A model generated the notes under the pieces. The model ran no database searches. It saw only the letters and a list, made by a program, of their open reading frames with translations, and had not been told where the DNA came from. From Coenobita brevimanus (Eukaryota > Arthropoda > Malacostraca > Decapoda > Coenobitidae): DNA of 64,000 nt. Positions 36,269 through 47,712 of the stretch are shown here, piece after piece. The stretch is taken from NCBI GenBank assembly GCA_032717465.1, contig CM064658.1, positions 2,306,001 to 2,370,000 on the forward strand, read 5' to 3'. Made by a program: the position numbers and the translations under genes. The first letter of the stretch is position 1; the number at the start of each line of letters is the position of its first letter.

Positions 36269-36302
<34 letters not shown>

Positions 36303-36428
36303 CGGTCTATCTTAAATGCTGTTGGAACCATATCACTAGAAAATGATGCTAGTCACGAAGAGATGCTAAGGAAAGGATGTAGAGCCGTAGCCACTGCCCT
36401 TTTCCCACAATAAGTTTACACGGAATAA

Positions 36429-36484
<56 letters not shown>

Positions 36485-36830
36485 AAATCACCAAACTGTT
36501 CTTTATGTCTCTTTATAAATATTTCATTGTACTGTACCTAATTTGTTTTAAATAAATATATATTAATAAATTTTGTTTTTATCACTGCCTTGTATCTTAC
36601 AACTCATCTGAACGTAATCACAGTGGACTGCTGGCTGAGGCTGCCAGTTCCCTGCAGTCCACATCCTCCTTTTGGGGAATGGGGAAGGATTTGAGGGAAG
36701 TTTGCATAGCCAGGCAGCTCCACCGTCCGGTTATATCAGTACCACCACGTGAAGGCGTCTCTCAAGAGCATCAATGACACTAAACATTAAGGATTGTACT
36801 TAAGCACCTCTCTCTCTCTCTCTACGTTGG
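35404..36830. other. Mixed sequence with repeat fragments and microsatellites
   Basis: It holds (CA)n at 36270-36299, (GA)n at 36432-36481 and (CT)n at 36809-36824. Two fragments of the foldback family at 53401-53590 lie at about 36030-36075 and 36125-36180 (aatcgctaat.aagaggtgctag). A fragment of the 48229-48433 family lies at 36312-36410. No exon is supported. Confidence 0.5.
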
Positions 36831-36839
36831 AGCTTAAGA

Positions 36840-37735
36840 ATTCATACATCCTTCATTACCCCCTTCAAGGAGCACACACAGAGTACATTACTCCTTCAAG
36901 GAGTAAACGGAGTACATTACCTCTGCAAGGAGTACACAGGGAGTACATCATCCGTTCATGGAGTACATTATCCCTTCCAGGAGTACAATACCCCTTCAAA
37001 AGTACAAAGGGAGTATATTATCCCTTCAAGGAGTACACTGGGAGTACATTATCCCTTCAAGGAGTACAATGGAGTACAGTGTCCCTTCAAGGAGTACATT
37101 ATCCCTTCAAGAAACTCACAGGGAATACATCATCCCTTCAAGGAGTACACAAGGTGTACATTACCCCTTCAAGTACACAGGGTGTACATTACCCCTTCAA
37201 GTACACAGGGTGTACATTACCCCTTCAAGTACACAGGGTGTACATTATCCCTTCAAGTACACAGGGTGTACATTATCCCTTCAAGTACACAGGGTGTACA
37301 TTATCCCTTCAAGTACACAGGGTGTACATTACCCCTTCAAGTACACAGGGTGTACATTACCCCTTCAAGTACACAGGGAGTACATTACCCCTTCAAGTAC
37401 ACAGGGTGTACATTATTCCTTCAAGTACACAGGGTGTACATTACCTTTTGAAGTACACAAGGTGTACATTACCCCTTCAAGGAGTACATAGGGAGTACAT
37501 TACCCCTTCAAGGAGTACACAGGGAGTACATTACCCCTTCAAGTACAGAGGGTGTACATTACCCCATCAAGGAGTACATAGGGAGTAAATTACCCCTTCA
37601 AGGAGTACATAGGGAGTACATTACCTTCAAGGAGTATGGGGGGAGTACATTATCCCTTCAAGGAGTACACAGGAAGTACATTACCCCTTCAATGAGCACA
37701 CAGGAGCACATTACCCCTTCAAGGAGTACAGGCAG
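36840..37735 (+). repeat. 28/31-bp minisatellite, about 30 copies
   Basis: The unit is attaccccttcaa(gg.a)gtacacaggg.gtac in 28- and 31-bp forms. The short form dominates at 37160-37470 and the long form at both edges. Each unit carries short palindromes (gtac). A plus frame of 264 aa runs through it because stops are rare in the unit. It is not a gene. Confidence 0.92.
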
Positions 37736-37750
37736 CTCCGTACACTCGCT

Positions 37751-37935
37751 GGTTAGGGAAGCTCCCTAACACCTCTTCCTCAGTGATTTGTTTATGGACT
37801 TGGCTGTTAATATCCTTTTGTATGTTATTTATGCAACGTATGGTCATGTTTGAAGGACTTATATAACACAGAAGAGGACAGCAGGGTGTAATAAGCAAAA
37901 TAAATAGCTAAGGGAATGGTGTTAGGGAGCCAGAG
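37751..37935. mobile_element. Foldback MITE, family A
   Basis: The left arm ggttagggaagctccctaac acctcttcctcagtgattt is complementary to the right end (aaatagctaagggaatggtgttagggagcc). The same arms occur at 53401-53590 and 63513-63688. The centre is not shared. Arms are about 40 bp and the length about 185 bp. No frame is present. Confidence 0.72.
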
Positions 37936-38116
37936 TCCAACACACGCCCTATAATACGTCTAAGGCCGAACTGATCCTCCACTGCGACCCTGACCTTCAA
38001 CTGGTTATTCTCAATTTTTTCTTCCTTGCCTGACCCTCAACCATTCCAGTTTCGTTCAAATTTCGAAAGTGTTCAGGCTGACTTTGACCTGTTATCTTTA
38101 CCTTTCGCTGTTTAAA

Positions 38117-38266
38117 AAAATGATAACGATAATAATAATATTATTATTATTAATGATAATGATAATAAATAGCAATAATAATAATAATAAAGTAATAATA
38201 ATAATAGTAATAATAATAATAATAATAATTAATACTAATACTACTACTAATAATAATAATAATTTG
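38117..38266 (+). repeat. ATA/AAT trinucleotide microsatellite
   Basis: Imperfect (ATA)n with TTA and CTA variants. It lies right before copy 2 of the segmental duplication. Confidence 0.95.
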
Positions 38267-38330
38267 GTGCAGTTCCATTAATTAGTGTTTTCTATAATCT
38301 TGCTAACGATTAATACACAGATGTTACGTG

Positions 38331-40345
38331 TCTATAAATATGTTTGATATACTCTGCCTACTGTATCCACAAATAACAATAAGCTTCACCAAATGTCACC
38401 GGTGGCGCCGATTACAGCCTGAACTTGGACCACCATAAATATAATCAGTGGGAAGGGGGCGAATGTTGGAATTTTCGTATAATTTGTTTCAGAACTGATG
38501 CATAACCTTGCTGGACGACCCAAGCTAGGCAGCTCCCGTAACTCGGACCATGGGTACTACGACACGACAATGGGAGTTAAAATAAATTAATAAGATAAAA
38601 AAGAAATCCCCTCCCAGAAACACTTAGTTGCAATTAACAGGAAGAACTGAGGTAGAACACGCATAGTTTAGGAACTGACATGGAAATTTTATTGGGAGGG
38701 AAGGAAACAGTGTACTATAAAACTGAAACCTGGGGAAAAAGTGCTTGTGATTCTGTCGTAAAAGAAATACTATAAGACGATGTTATTCCTCCCATGAACC
38801 CATTCTTATTTACAATTGCGTTTTATTATAACTCATTCCTTGAGACGATGAGGCAGCTCTTACATAACGTAAAGTCTCCAGTGAAAAGAAAAAAAAAATG
38901 GAAATAGTGGAGCCTCTTCCTTTTGCCACTAGTTAATTACCCACTGAACCAATTACGCTCAATCACTTAGCCTGCATCTGTTAAGGCTCAGCCACACCTA
39001 GTGTTGCCACCAAAAATTTGGGAAAATCTGAATGTGGACGCCAAAAAATCTGTAGAAATCTGTAGATCCTTTAAAGTGATTATTCCGTGAAAACCATTAA
39101 AACAGCCTGCGGCAAAGGGTGGAAATGGAGGAATACACGGGCCAATATTTTCCACAGCCTCCCTTTTTTTCCACCTGAATATTTCCCCAACTGACCAGAG
39201 AAGTCACATACCATAGGCTGATAATAGAAAATAACCAGAAAATAACAGCATCATCATATAAAGGTAAAAATAAAAAAATAATAATAATAACTATGGTACT
39301 GATTTTTTTTTTTTTTTAAATCGAAGAACCGTGGAATGTGTATAGCCCGTTTAATATCAGGTGGGAGAACTAGTCCTCTCCCACATCTTGAATACAAATC
39401 AGTAGTTGCATGAATTCTGATGCGCCTTCCTTATGAGCTAGGAATGAATCTCCTTGGTTACGAGTCAAAGCATCCTTTCAATCTGATTACAGTCATGAGC
39501 TAAGCTGGAAAGGGGTTAATTAAAGTTTGGTGATAAAGCGACTTCAATCATTCATATTGCTGTAGCACTGGACCCAAGCCAAATTTAATGCAAGTACAAA
39601 GTTTTTCAAGTGAAATCATGTTCTGTGCATCCTTCTCGTACATAATGGTAGCGCTTAGTTTTACTGAGCAAATCCCAGTGCAGCCGATAGATCACACAGC
39701 GTAAATTAAATGTTCCGTTATTGTGGAACTTTAAGTAAAATACACAGAAGGCTAAAGTAATATCTACAAGTATATTTGATGATTCTTCTTATCCGCCAAG
39801 AACGTGAAATCCGTCTTTTATGAAAATGTTTTCCCATATGAAGATCTGTAGTGTAAGCTTCTTTTTCAAACAAAACCTGACATTCCGAAAATACCTGCAA
39901 AATCTGTCGATCAACAGATAAATCTGTAGAAGTGGCAACTCTGATTGATGGCATGATGATACCTTTCCCCATGGTTTGCGTCGGCTATGGCCGATCACAC
40001 GCGAGACATTGGATACTGTTACTTGAGACGAATATACACTTGTATCTCTTCAGTGTCGTTTTAAAACATACCCAGGATGTTGTAGTGCCAATAAAAATTA
40101 ATGAGGACAGCTATGGGTGACGCCAGAATATAACTCTTGAGTCGTCAACAGAGCGGCAGAGACAAGTTGTTGCCTAAATGTGCAACTCGTACTATTCAAA
40201 GCCATAGGCCTTGAAGTTCCCCATTGAAATTATTATAGTAGTAATTAATTAAGTACATTATCGACTGACGGGGAATCGTCCAGGATGCGAATTGTCCTGA
40301 CGGAGAACTGTCCATGTTTTGACGGCAAACTGTCCACGAACCAAC
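38331..40345 (+). repeat. Segmental duplication, copy 2
   Basis: This is collinear with 18931-21010 about 19.4 kb away, in the same orientation. It lacks the middle segment of copy 1 and carries its own insertion (39000-39960). Similarity resumes exactly after the insertion (acctttccccatgg against acctttctccacgg in copy 1) and ends near ccacgaacc. Mutations are scattered, so the duplication is old. Confidence 0.8.
39000..39960. mobile_element. About 960-bp insertion with short inverted ends
   Basis: The segment interrupts the alignment with copy 1. The left end GTGTTGCCACC and the reverse complement of the right end, CAGAGTTGCCAC, are similar, and both ends carry aatctgtag words next to them. 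This is a DNA-transposon pattern, possibly hAT-like. No clear target duplication or transposase frame was found, so the class is open. Confidence 0.6.
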
Positions 40346-41170
40346 AGAGATGCCTTCCTACCGCTGCACATGGCGTCCTTCATGGATAAGTGAGTGGAAA
40401 TTTACCTTGAGATTAATCGGAAATGACAGTTACTCAGGCTGCGGCTTACCTTTCTCTGCACACAGATGTTGGAGTCCAGGCCCCATCACATGGACGTAGG
40501 ACAAGTGTCAATGGCAGTCCAATTCTGGTGTGGAGGGAGAGAGTGCTGGACAGCCAAACAGCCGCGTCACCCGTCCACCCTCGCCGCGTCTCTGCTAAAC
40601 TCCGGAATCTCCTTCTTTACACAAACCGTGCGTCGTCGGCTTTATTAAAGTGACCACTTTTTATAATTAATCTTGTTATTCTTTTACTAGTTTGAGAGAC
40701 AATAAAAAAATATAGAGATGCTGTAATGATAACGGAATGTAATTTGATGCTTTAATTAACAGGAGAGGTCCACAAGTGAGGAAGGCATGGAAAGCTGCGT
40801 TTTCTTTTTTTCCCCTTGAAGAAGGATGAGGACTGCAAAACCCATTGAAAATAAAAATGCTCATCTGGTCCACGTTCATGATAGTTCTGGCAATTCTGCT
40901 GATAGAGATAATTATACCGTTTTTTTTTTTTTTTTTTTTTTTTTTAATTCGTGGTGTCTCTTTACTTGGCTGTGGCTGTCCAGTGTGCGTCGCCTAGTGG
41001 ACGTGGGTAACCAAGAAAATGAGTTCGCTAAAGATGAGGATTAGCGGCGACCTTTACTCCGCCTCCCGTAAGGTCTCCAAAAACGTTTAATACATATGAG
41101 AAACCGGTGCCCCCTTTTGTGAGCTTATATAAGAACAGATTTACAATTTACTAAGTGATGTCTGTTACCT
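40346..41170. other. No gene recognised
   Basis: 40400-40650 has a somewhat higher CpG content and short overlapping frames (76 and 60 aa) with no recognisable domain. A poly-T run lies at 40920-40945. Confidence 0.35.
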
Positions 41171-41171
41171 T

Positions 41172-41408
41172 CTCTATAATTTTCAGTCTAACTTGGCCCC
41201 GAATCTCGTCATTTTACAGCGTATTTCGGGTAGCACAGGGGCAGAAACACGATAATACTACGACTCTACTTCCTTTCCGCATCAGTGCCTCGTGATCAGC
41301 CTCATATTCTGGTGTTAATCTATTTTAGTGTTAATCTACCCTTGCAACTCAGCATTAAGGTGGCGAGACGGCAATTTTAGGTCGTTACAGTTAAAGGGGT
41401 ATAAGGAA
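41172..41408 (-). mobile_element. Foldback MITE, family B
   Basis: Ends ctataattttcagtctaac and the complement of gttacagttaaaggggtata pair, followed by ttggcc-type words. The interior (attaacac.agaatatga, gaggcactgatgcggaaagg on the minus strand) matches 48229-48433. Confidence 0.65.
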
Positions 41409-41447
41409 AATTTGTGCTACTGAGAATTACCCCCATACGTAAGGATG

Positions 41448-42010
41448 ATTCTCTCTCTCTCTCTCTCTCTTTCATTTTCTCAACCGGTGTGACCAGAAGC
41501 TAAATGCAGCACTACACTCACTCTCTGTGCTCACTTTACTCTCTCACTCACTGTTCTTACTCTATTCTCACTGTTCTTACTCTACTCTCAGCTCTACTCA
41601 CTCTTTTCTCACTTTGTTCCTACTCTTCTCAGCTCTTTTCTCACTTCCTTACACTGTTCTCACTTTCTTCTTACTCAATTCTCAGCTATTACTTTCTTCT
41701 TACTCTCTTCTAAGTTCTTACTCTTTTCTCTCTGTTCTTCCTCAATTCTCAGCTCTTTTCTCACTTTCTTACTTTGTTCTCAGCTGTTATTCTTTTCTCA
41801 CTCCGTTCTTACTCTAATCTCAGCTCTAACTCCTTCACTTCTCACTTTATTCTCAGCTCTTTTATCACTTTCTTACTCTCTTCTCAGCTCTACTCACTCT
41901 GTTCTTACTATATTCTCAGCTTTTACTCACTTTTCTCACATACTGTTTCTCACTCCATTCTCACTCTCACTTTCTTCTCACTCTAATCTCAGCTCTTACT
42001 CACTCTTCTT
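41448..42010 (+). repeat. CT microsatellite and degenerate TTCTCACTC repeat
   Basis: A (CT)n run at 41450-41471 is followed by about 500 bp of variants of ctcttactcactcttctcagc. Serine/leucine-rich frames across it come from the repeat. Confidence 0.85.
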
Positions 42011-42105
42011 GCTCAATGCATTCTCACCGGCAAAACCAGAAGTGAAGTACCAATGTGATCATGCCGGCAGCCTCGTTGCAATGCTGGGGTCAAGGCCACG
42101 TCATC

Positions 42106-42435
42106 ACGCCCTCTGCAACACACTGCAACAGGGCAACACATTACTACACTCCCTCTGCAACACACTGCAACAGGGTAACACATAACTACACCCCCTCTGC
42201 AACATACTGCAACAGGGTAACACACTACTACACTCCCTCTGCAACACACTGCAACAGGGCAACACATTACTTCACTCCCTCTGCAACACAGTGCAACACA
42301 TTAACTACACTCCCTCTACAACACACTGCAACAGGGCAACACATAACTACACCCCCCTCTGCAACACACTGCAACACATTACTACACGCCCTCTGCAACA
42401 CACTGCAACAGGGCAACACACTACTACACTCCCTC
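42106..42435 (+). repeat. 42-bp minisatellite, about 8 copies
   Basis: The unit contains cctctgcaacacactgcaac, agggcaacac and attactacactc. Some units are shortened. The 42-bp period (14 codons) keeps a 144-aa frame open that has no other support. Confidence 0.92.
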
Positions 42436-42503
42436 ACTACACAGACGAATGGGAAGAAACTGTCTGCCTATAGTTGCCATAAAGTGTAGCATATAACTAG
42501 GGT

Positions 42504-42601
42504 ATGAGGAGGGTGAGGATAATGATGATGATGATGAGGAGGAGGAGAAGGATAATGATGGTGATGATGATTATGAGGAGGAGGGGGAAGAGGACAATGA
42601 T

Positions 42602-42648
<47 letters not shown>

Positions 42649-42758
42649 AACACCTAAAATCACCTAAAATCACCCCCTACCCACGACCTGACATCCCACC
42701 ACCGTCTTAGGAAGCGTGGTACCATCACCTCAAGGACGCATCAGTACCATCCCTACCA

Positions 42759-42807
<49 letters not shown>
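42504..42807 (+). repeat. Microsatellite cluster (GAT/GAG, CA, GA)
   Basis: GAT/GGA triplets run from 42504 to 42600, (CA)n from 42602 to 42645 and (GA)n from 42761 to 42807. Confidence 0.95.
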
Positions 42808-42809
<2 letters not shown>

Positions 42810-42959
42810 GTACTGGTAAAAGAAATCTTACAACACCCTAGATATTTTATTTTTATTGTTCATACTGTCAAACGATTCCCTTCAAAATCTCTCATACTAA
42901 AGTTTCTCTCCTAAAATCTCTGCTTCAAGTAAAAACATCTATCTATCTATCTATCTATA

Positions 42960-43326
42960 GCCCGAAGCCCTAATCCCGCAAAAGGGTGGCCGCAGACAAA
43001 ACGCCTCCAAGTCTCTCGTCACCCACCATTTAACTGCCCTCCCCCCAGCTCATTCCCCCCTCCATCATATACCTCTCAAATCCATCCCTCCACCTCATCC
43101 TCGGTCTCCCCCTCATCCTCGGTCTCCCCCTCCCTCCACTTCACCTACATACACCCTCTTAGTCTTTCATCCTCCATTCTCTCCACTTGTCCAAACCACC
43201 TCAGTGTATTTCTCCTAATTTTCTCAATCACATCCACATCCATCCCACAACGTTCTTTCACTTCTTCATTCGTCAACCTGTCCCTCCATGTCACTCCACA
43301 TGCTCCTCGCAGGTAACTCATTTCTC
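42960..43326 (-). mobile_element. LINE 3' end with TAGA microsatellite tail
   Basis: The minus strand is open for about 60 residues: MSYLRGACGVTWRDRL, TNEEVKERCGMDV, IEKIRRNTLRWFGQVERMED. After a stop it continues in another frame with GRPRMRWRDGFERYMM. These are the conserved C-terminal motifs of a LINE polyprotein. The 3' end (cacccttttgcgggattagg in sense) abuts a (TAGA)n tail at 42940-42959. The 5' part is missing. A second copy of the same family is at 60517-60768. Confidence 0.85.
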
Positions 43327-43562
43327 AGGTAAACCCATGACACCTGTAATTAACCTGTGTTTTTACCTATGAGTAACTGTATCTTATGTGTAGTATGACA
43401 GCACAATAGTAACGATATTAACACGAATTGTTTTTGCTAGATTCCCCTCTAACATCAACAAAAGTGGTTTTCTTTGACGACAAAACACAATGTTACCAAA
43501 ATTGATTTTTCCCCTCACGCCTACAGTTTCCTTCTCAGTGACTTCTAGAGGTACTACAGCGT

Positions 43563-43823
43563 TCACTCGTCATCAGAAGCATTGATCACACTTCCACAAG
43601 GCATACGAAGTCGATATAATGAGCGATAAAGTAGAGTTTGTGGTGTAAAAGTGACGGGGAAGATATTACTATTGGCACCACTGTGCGGGTGCGAGGTTGC
43701 CATCGTCTGAATCATCTCGGTACACAAGCGACCGGCTCCAGTCGCTTCTGCTGCCCACCTCACGCCTAACCCCACTGCGCCTTCACTGTCAACCCCAGCC
43801 AAACCCCCACACAGTGCTTTCAT
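43563..43823 (-). CDS. Hypothetical 86-aa frame (low confidence)
   Basis: The frame starts MKALCGGLAGVDSEG and ends CGSVINASDDE. It lies in a GC- and CpG-richer patch head-to-head with the candidate first exon at 43845-43900. No domain is recognised. It may be only antisense promoter sequence. Confidence 0.15.
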   Translation of the reverse strand: MKALCGGLAGVDSEGAVGLGVRWAAEATGAGRLCTEMIQTMATSHPHSGANSNIFPVTFTPQTLLYRSLYRLRMPCGSVINASDDE

Positions 43824-43844
43824 AACCCAGTGTGATAAAGCGAG

Positions 43845-43900
43845 ATGTTCACCCTCTGGTACGCTGTTTTGGGTTACAAGGAATGTCGGCAGGTGCTGTG
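43845..43900 (+). CDS. Candidate first coding exon
   Basis: ATG at 43845-43847 (G at -3) opens MFTLWYAVLGYKECRQVL, followed by two bases and a consensus donor (TGTG|GTGAGT at 43901). The upstream 150 bp are CpG-rich compared with the surroundings, as for a promoter. I do not recognise the protein. A diverged second copy of the donor region occurs at about 44029-44140 (ttcggctgtgttggggtgag), so the region was tandemly duplicated, which weakens the call. Confidence 0.28.
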
Positions 43901-44659
43901 GTGAGTAGACATTATTTTACATGCCTCAATCTCCCTATTCAATCTCTTTCCCTGTCCTACTATGAATTTAAGTAGAATGTGATGTTATGAGCATATATAT
44001 ATCAACCGTGAATCTTGGCTTATTCGGAATTTCGGCTGTGTTGGGGTGAGTAGGCATCGTTTACCTTGTCTCCCTATTTCCTCTTATTCCATCTTACATT
44101 CCCTATCCTCTTTTGATTATTTTCTCAGTCTGAAGCAAAAAGAATGTAATCCAAGCCTTACTCTATACAAAATAAAATACAAGGTCATCCGTGAGTGAGG
44201 CATGGTTTTTAATTCCTACTGTGTCTTCTAGTAGTAAATCTCTCTTACACCTGTGAATGACGTAAGTACCCAAACATTATCTCACACTATGACATCCAAC
44301 CATCTGTTCTACAATTCAGATCCCCATTTCAGTTCTAGGATGGATGGGCATGACGTTGAGACTAATATGTGGCTTTTGGCGTGTTCCATCATTCCTTTTT
44401 AGTCATTATTTTATTCCATTTATTTATTGGGGTGTTTAGTGTGTATTTCCTTAACTATTTCCGTGCTTTTAAATCTAATACCTTTGTCTTATCGTACCTG
44501 TTATATGATTGACATGTGCATGGCTGACTGAGGTGAAACTGGCTGTGTGCACGTGAAGGGAAGGCTATCGTGTACGTACTAGCTACAAACGTACAGACAC
44601 GCAGCCGACACACCCACACCACCATGACTGACGCAACACACCTCCCCACCTCTCAATTC

Positions 44660-45030
44660 TACCCCCACCCCCACCCCTCACACACTCCGCCCTCAACCCC
44701 CATCCCTCACACACTCCGCCCTCAACCCCCATCCCTCACACACTCCGCTCTCAACCCCCATCCCTCACACACTTCACCCTCAACCTCCCACCCCTCACAC
44801 ACCCCTCCCTCACCCCACCCAACCCCCACTACTCACACATAACGATTTAAGCCCTGAGTGTCTCCGTCAATAAGCAACAGATGCATTCATACGCTAACAT
44901 ACATTCACTGCATCATAAATAAACTCGAATAAACACACAAACACTCATGTAAACTCATATACACTCAAGCAAACTCATATACACTCAAGCAAACACACAT
45001 ACACTCAAGCGAACTCAAATACACTCAAGC
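44660..45030 (+). repeat. 29-bp minisatellite and 20-bp repeat
   Basis: 44660-44830 repeats ctcacacactccgccctcaa plus cccccatcc. 44935-45030 repeats aaactcatatacactcaagc. Both are short arrays with some variation. Confidence 0.85.
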
Positions 45031-45271
45031 AAACACACAAACACGGCCAAACAAGCAAGAGAACACAAGAAGCAGTGAGATAAACGTAAATACACACATA
45101 CAAATACTCATATACAGGGAAGTAAACATTGAGATTTATGTATATGTGCAAATATTTATAAAAGCACTTAACACATACATATATACAGGCTAATACAGTA
45201 CCTGATGTATTAAATGATGGAGGTATTTCAAGGACTAATCTCAAAATACAAAAATATCAATAAGGGACAAA

Positions 45272-45273
45272 TT

Positions 45274-45332
<59 letters not shown>

Positions 45333-45596
45333 GAAGCAGACATACTCAGAATTTTCTACTTGGCTCACTCCCATGTATGCAGACAAACCCGAAGTGAGAG
45401 ATGCACACAAACACGCAAGCAAAAACAATCGCAAACAAAGCAGACCTAAGGAAACAAGGGAGGAAATATAAACAAACAAATAAAGACGCACAGACAAAAC
45501 CAAACAAACAAACACATACATACACAAACATACAAGCAAACACAGGCACACATACATACGCATGAATACACACGATGTACACACACATACAATGGC

Positions 45597-45668
<72 letters not shown>

Positions 45669-45816
45669 ACCCCAGAAATACACATAAGCAGGCAAGCAGT
45701 GACAGCCAAGCACTTTAACGCACTCAACCAATGCACGCACACCACAAATATTCACCTGACATTGGCACACACACACACACACATACAAACTTACAAACAC
45801 AAAGCACTGCAAACGT

Positions 45817-45894
<78 letters not shown>

Positions 45895-45961
45895 CCAATA
45901 CTCATCGAGCAGTGTACACACATACATACAAACTTACAAACACAAAGCACTGCAAACGTAA

Positions 45962-46002
<41 letters not shown>

Positions 46003-46085
46003 AGATGCACCGAGTAGAAAGAACATGACCAAGCAAACATTAGGGCACTGAGTAGAGAGAGAGAGAGAGAGAGACAGAGAGAGAG
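45272..46085 (+). repeat. CA-rich microsatellite cluster
   Basis: (CT)n then (CA)n lie at 45272-45325. Long (CA)n runs lie at 45598-45665, 45820-45890 and 45965-46001, and (GA)n at 46050-46085. A word of about 40 bp (acaaacttacaaacacaaag, cactgcaaacgtaaa) precedes two of the arrays (45783 and 45926), so the array plus flank was duplicated. The 312-aa Cys/Val frame on the minus strand is repeat-derived. Confidence 0.95.
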
Positions 46086-46212
46086 ATAGAGCACTATCTT
46101 CTGGACAGTGTATAGTGGTATAGGATGTTTCGTAGCAAGTCTTCTTTCGCGATTCATTTTGCATAGTTTTTTTTTTTTTTTTTTAATCGGCATGGCATAC
46201 AAAAGGATATTT

Positions 46213-46260
46213 AAGTGTAGCCTACTGTGCAAAATTAATCGCTAAGGAAGGGTGTTACGG
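46213..46260 (+). mobile_element. Right-arm fragment of foldback family A
   Basis: aattaatcgctaaggaaggg and tgttacgggatat match the right arm of 53401-53590. No left arm is present. Confidence 0.5.
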
Positions 46261-46314
46261 GATATCCATAGCCACAAAAAAATATAACCTCCTGTTTTTT
46301 ACCGTCACTGCTTC

Positions 46315-46760
46315 ATATCATCACAATCTTCATTCTCATCATCATCACAATCTTCATTATCAACATCATCACCATCACCATCACATTCTTATCATAAACA
46401 CAATCTTCATCATCATCACCATTACCAACATCATCATCACCACAATCTTCACCATCACCATCATCATCATCACAATCTTCATTATCAACATCATCACCAT
46501 CACACTCTCCATCATCATCACCATCACACTCTCCATTATCATCATCATTACAATCTTCATCATCATCACCACTACCAACATCATCATCACAATCTTAAAA
46601 TCATCATCATCATCACCACAATCTTCACCATCACCATCATCATCATCACAATCTTCATTATCATCATCATCACCATCACACTCTCCATCATCATCATCAT
46701 TACAATCTTCATCATCATCATCATCGTCATTACAATCATCATCATCATCATCAAATCCGT
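46315..46760 (+). repeat. ATC/CAC/CAA triplet repeat array
   Basis: Imperfect (ATC)n interrupted by the phrase cacaatcttcat, which recurs many times and gives a higher-order pattern. Confidence 0.95.
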
Positions 46761-46819
46761 CCTAACCCCTCCTACGACTCTACCCTTTCAAGGAGGGAAG
46801 GACAGGAACGGTGGGAAAA

Positions 46820-47328
46820 AAGGTGAGGTAATGGAAGAGGGAGGGGGAGGGAGAAAGGTGAGAGGTAGAGTGTGTTTAGGGGAGAGAGATAATGAAGAAA
46901 TATGAGAGAGAGTATGTGTGGTGAGGGAAGGGAGGGGGAGAGAGGTGTGGAAGAATGAGAGGGAGAGTTTGGTTAGGTGAGGGAGGCAGAGGGAGATGAG
47001 TAAGAGGGAGAGAGTGTGTGGTTAGGGGAGTGAGGGAGAGAGGAGTAAGGAAGAATGAGAGGGAGAATGATCAGGTGTGAGAGGGAGGGGAGATGAGGGA
47101 TGAAAGAGGAGAGGGAGACAGGGTATGCTATCGGAAGAAAGAGGGTGAGTGAGTGGAGAGGGGGTGATGAGAGAGGGGAGGGGAGGGAGAACAGTGGGAG
47201 AAGAAACAGAATAGCCAAGGGAGGGAGGGAGAACCGGAAAGGATGGTAAGGGGTGGAGAAGGAAGGGAGAAAAGGAAAGCCTGGGAAAGGGACGATGGAG
47301 GGAGGAAAGTTAAAAAGATGGGATGGGA
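46820..47328 (+). repeat. Purine-rich degenerate GAGG/GAGA tract
   Basis: The plus strand is almost all purine. The minus-strand frames rich in Ser, Pro, Leu and Phe are by-products. Confidence 0.85.
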
Positions 47329-47681
47329 AGAAGGGGAGGAAAAAGGGAAGGAGGAAAGGGAACTGGGGAGAGGAAGAAGGAAAGGGAAGTGAATGAGATA
47401 TGGAAGAAAAGGGAAGTAAGGGAGGGAAGGAAGAAAGAGAAGTGGGGTGGGGGGGAGTGTATTGTGTGTGTGTGTGTGTGTTGAGAGAGAGAGAGAGAGA
47501 GAGAGAGAGGTGAACAATAAGCAGCACGGAAGAAGGGGAGGAAAAAGGGAAGGAGGAAAGGGAACTGGGGAGAGGAAGAAGGAAAGGGAAGTGAATGAGA
47601 TATGGAAGAAAAGGGAAGTAAGGGAGGGAAGGAAGAAAGAGAAGTGGGGTGGGGGGAAGTGTATTGTGTGTGTGTGTGTGT

Positions 47682-47712
<31 letters not shown>

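Noticed and set aside
36794..37588. 264-aa plus-strand frame
   Set aside because: Translation of the 28/31-bp minisatellite; overlapping frames give the same pattern.
45294..46232. 312-aa Cys/Val-rich frame
   Set aside because: It is composed of (GT)n translation joined by short unique stretches.
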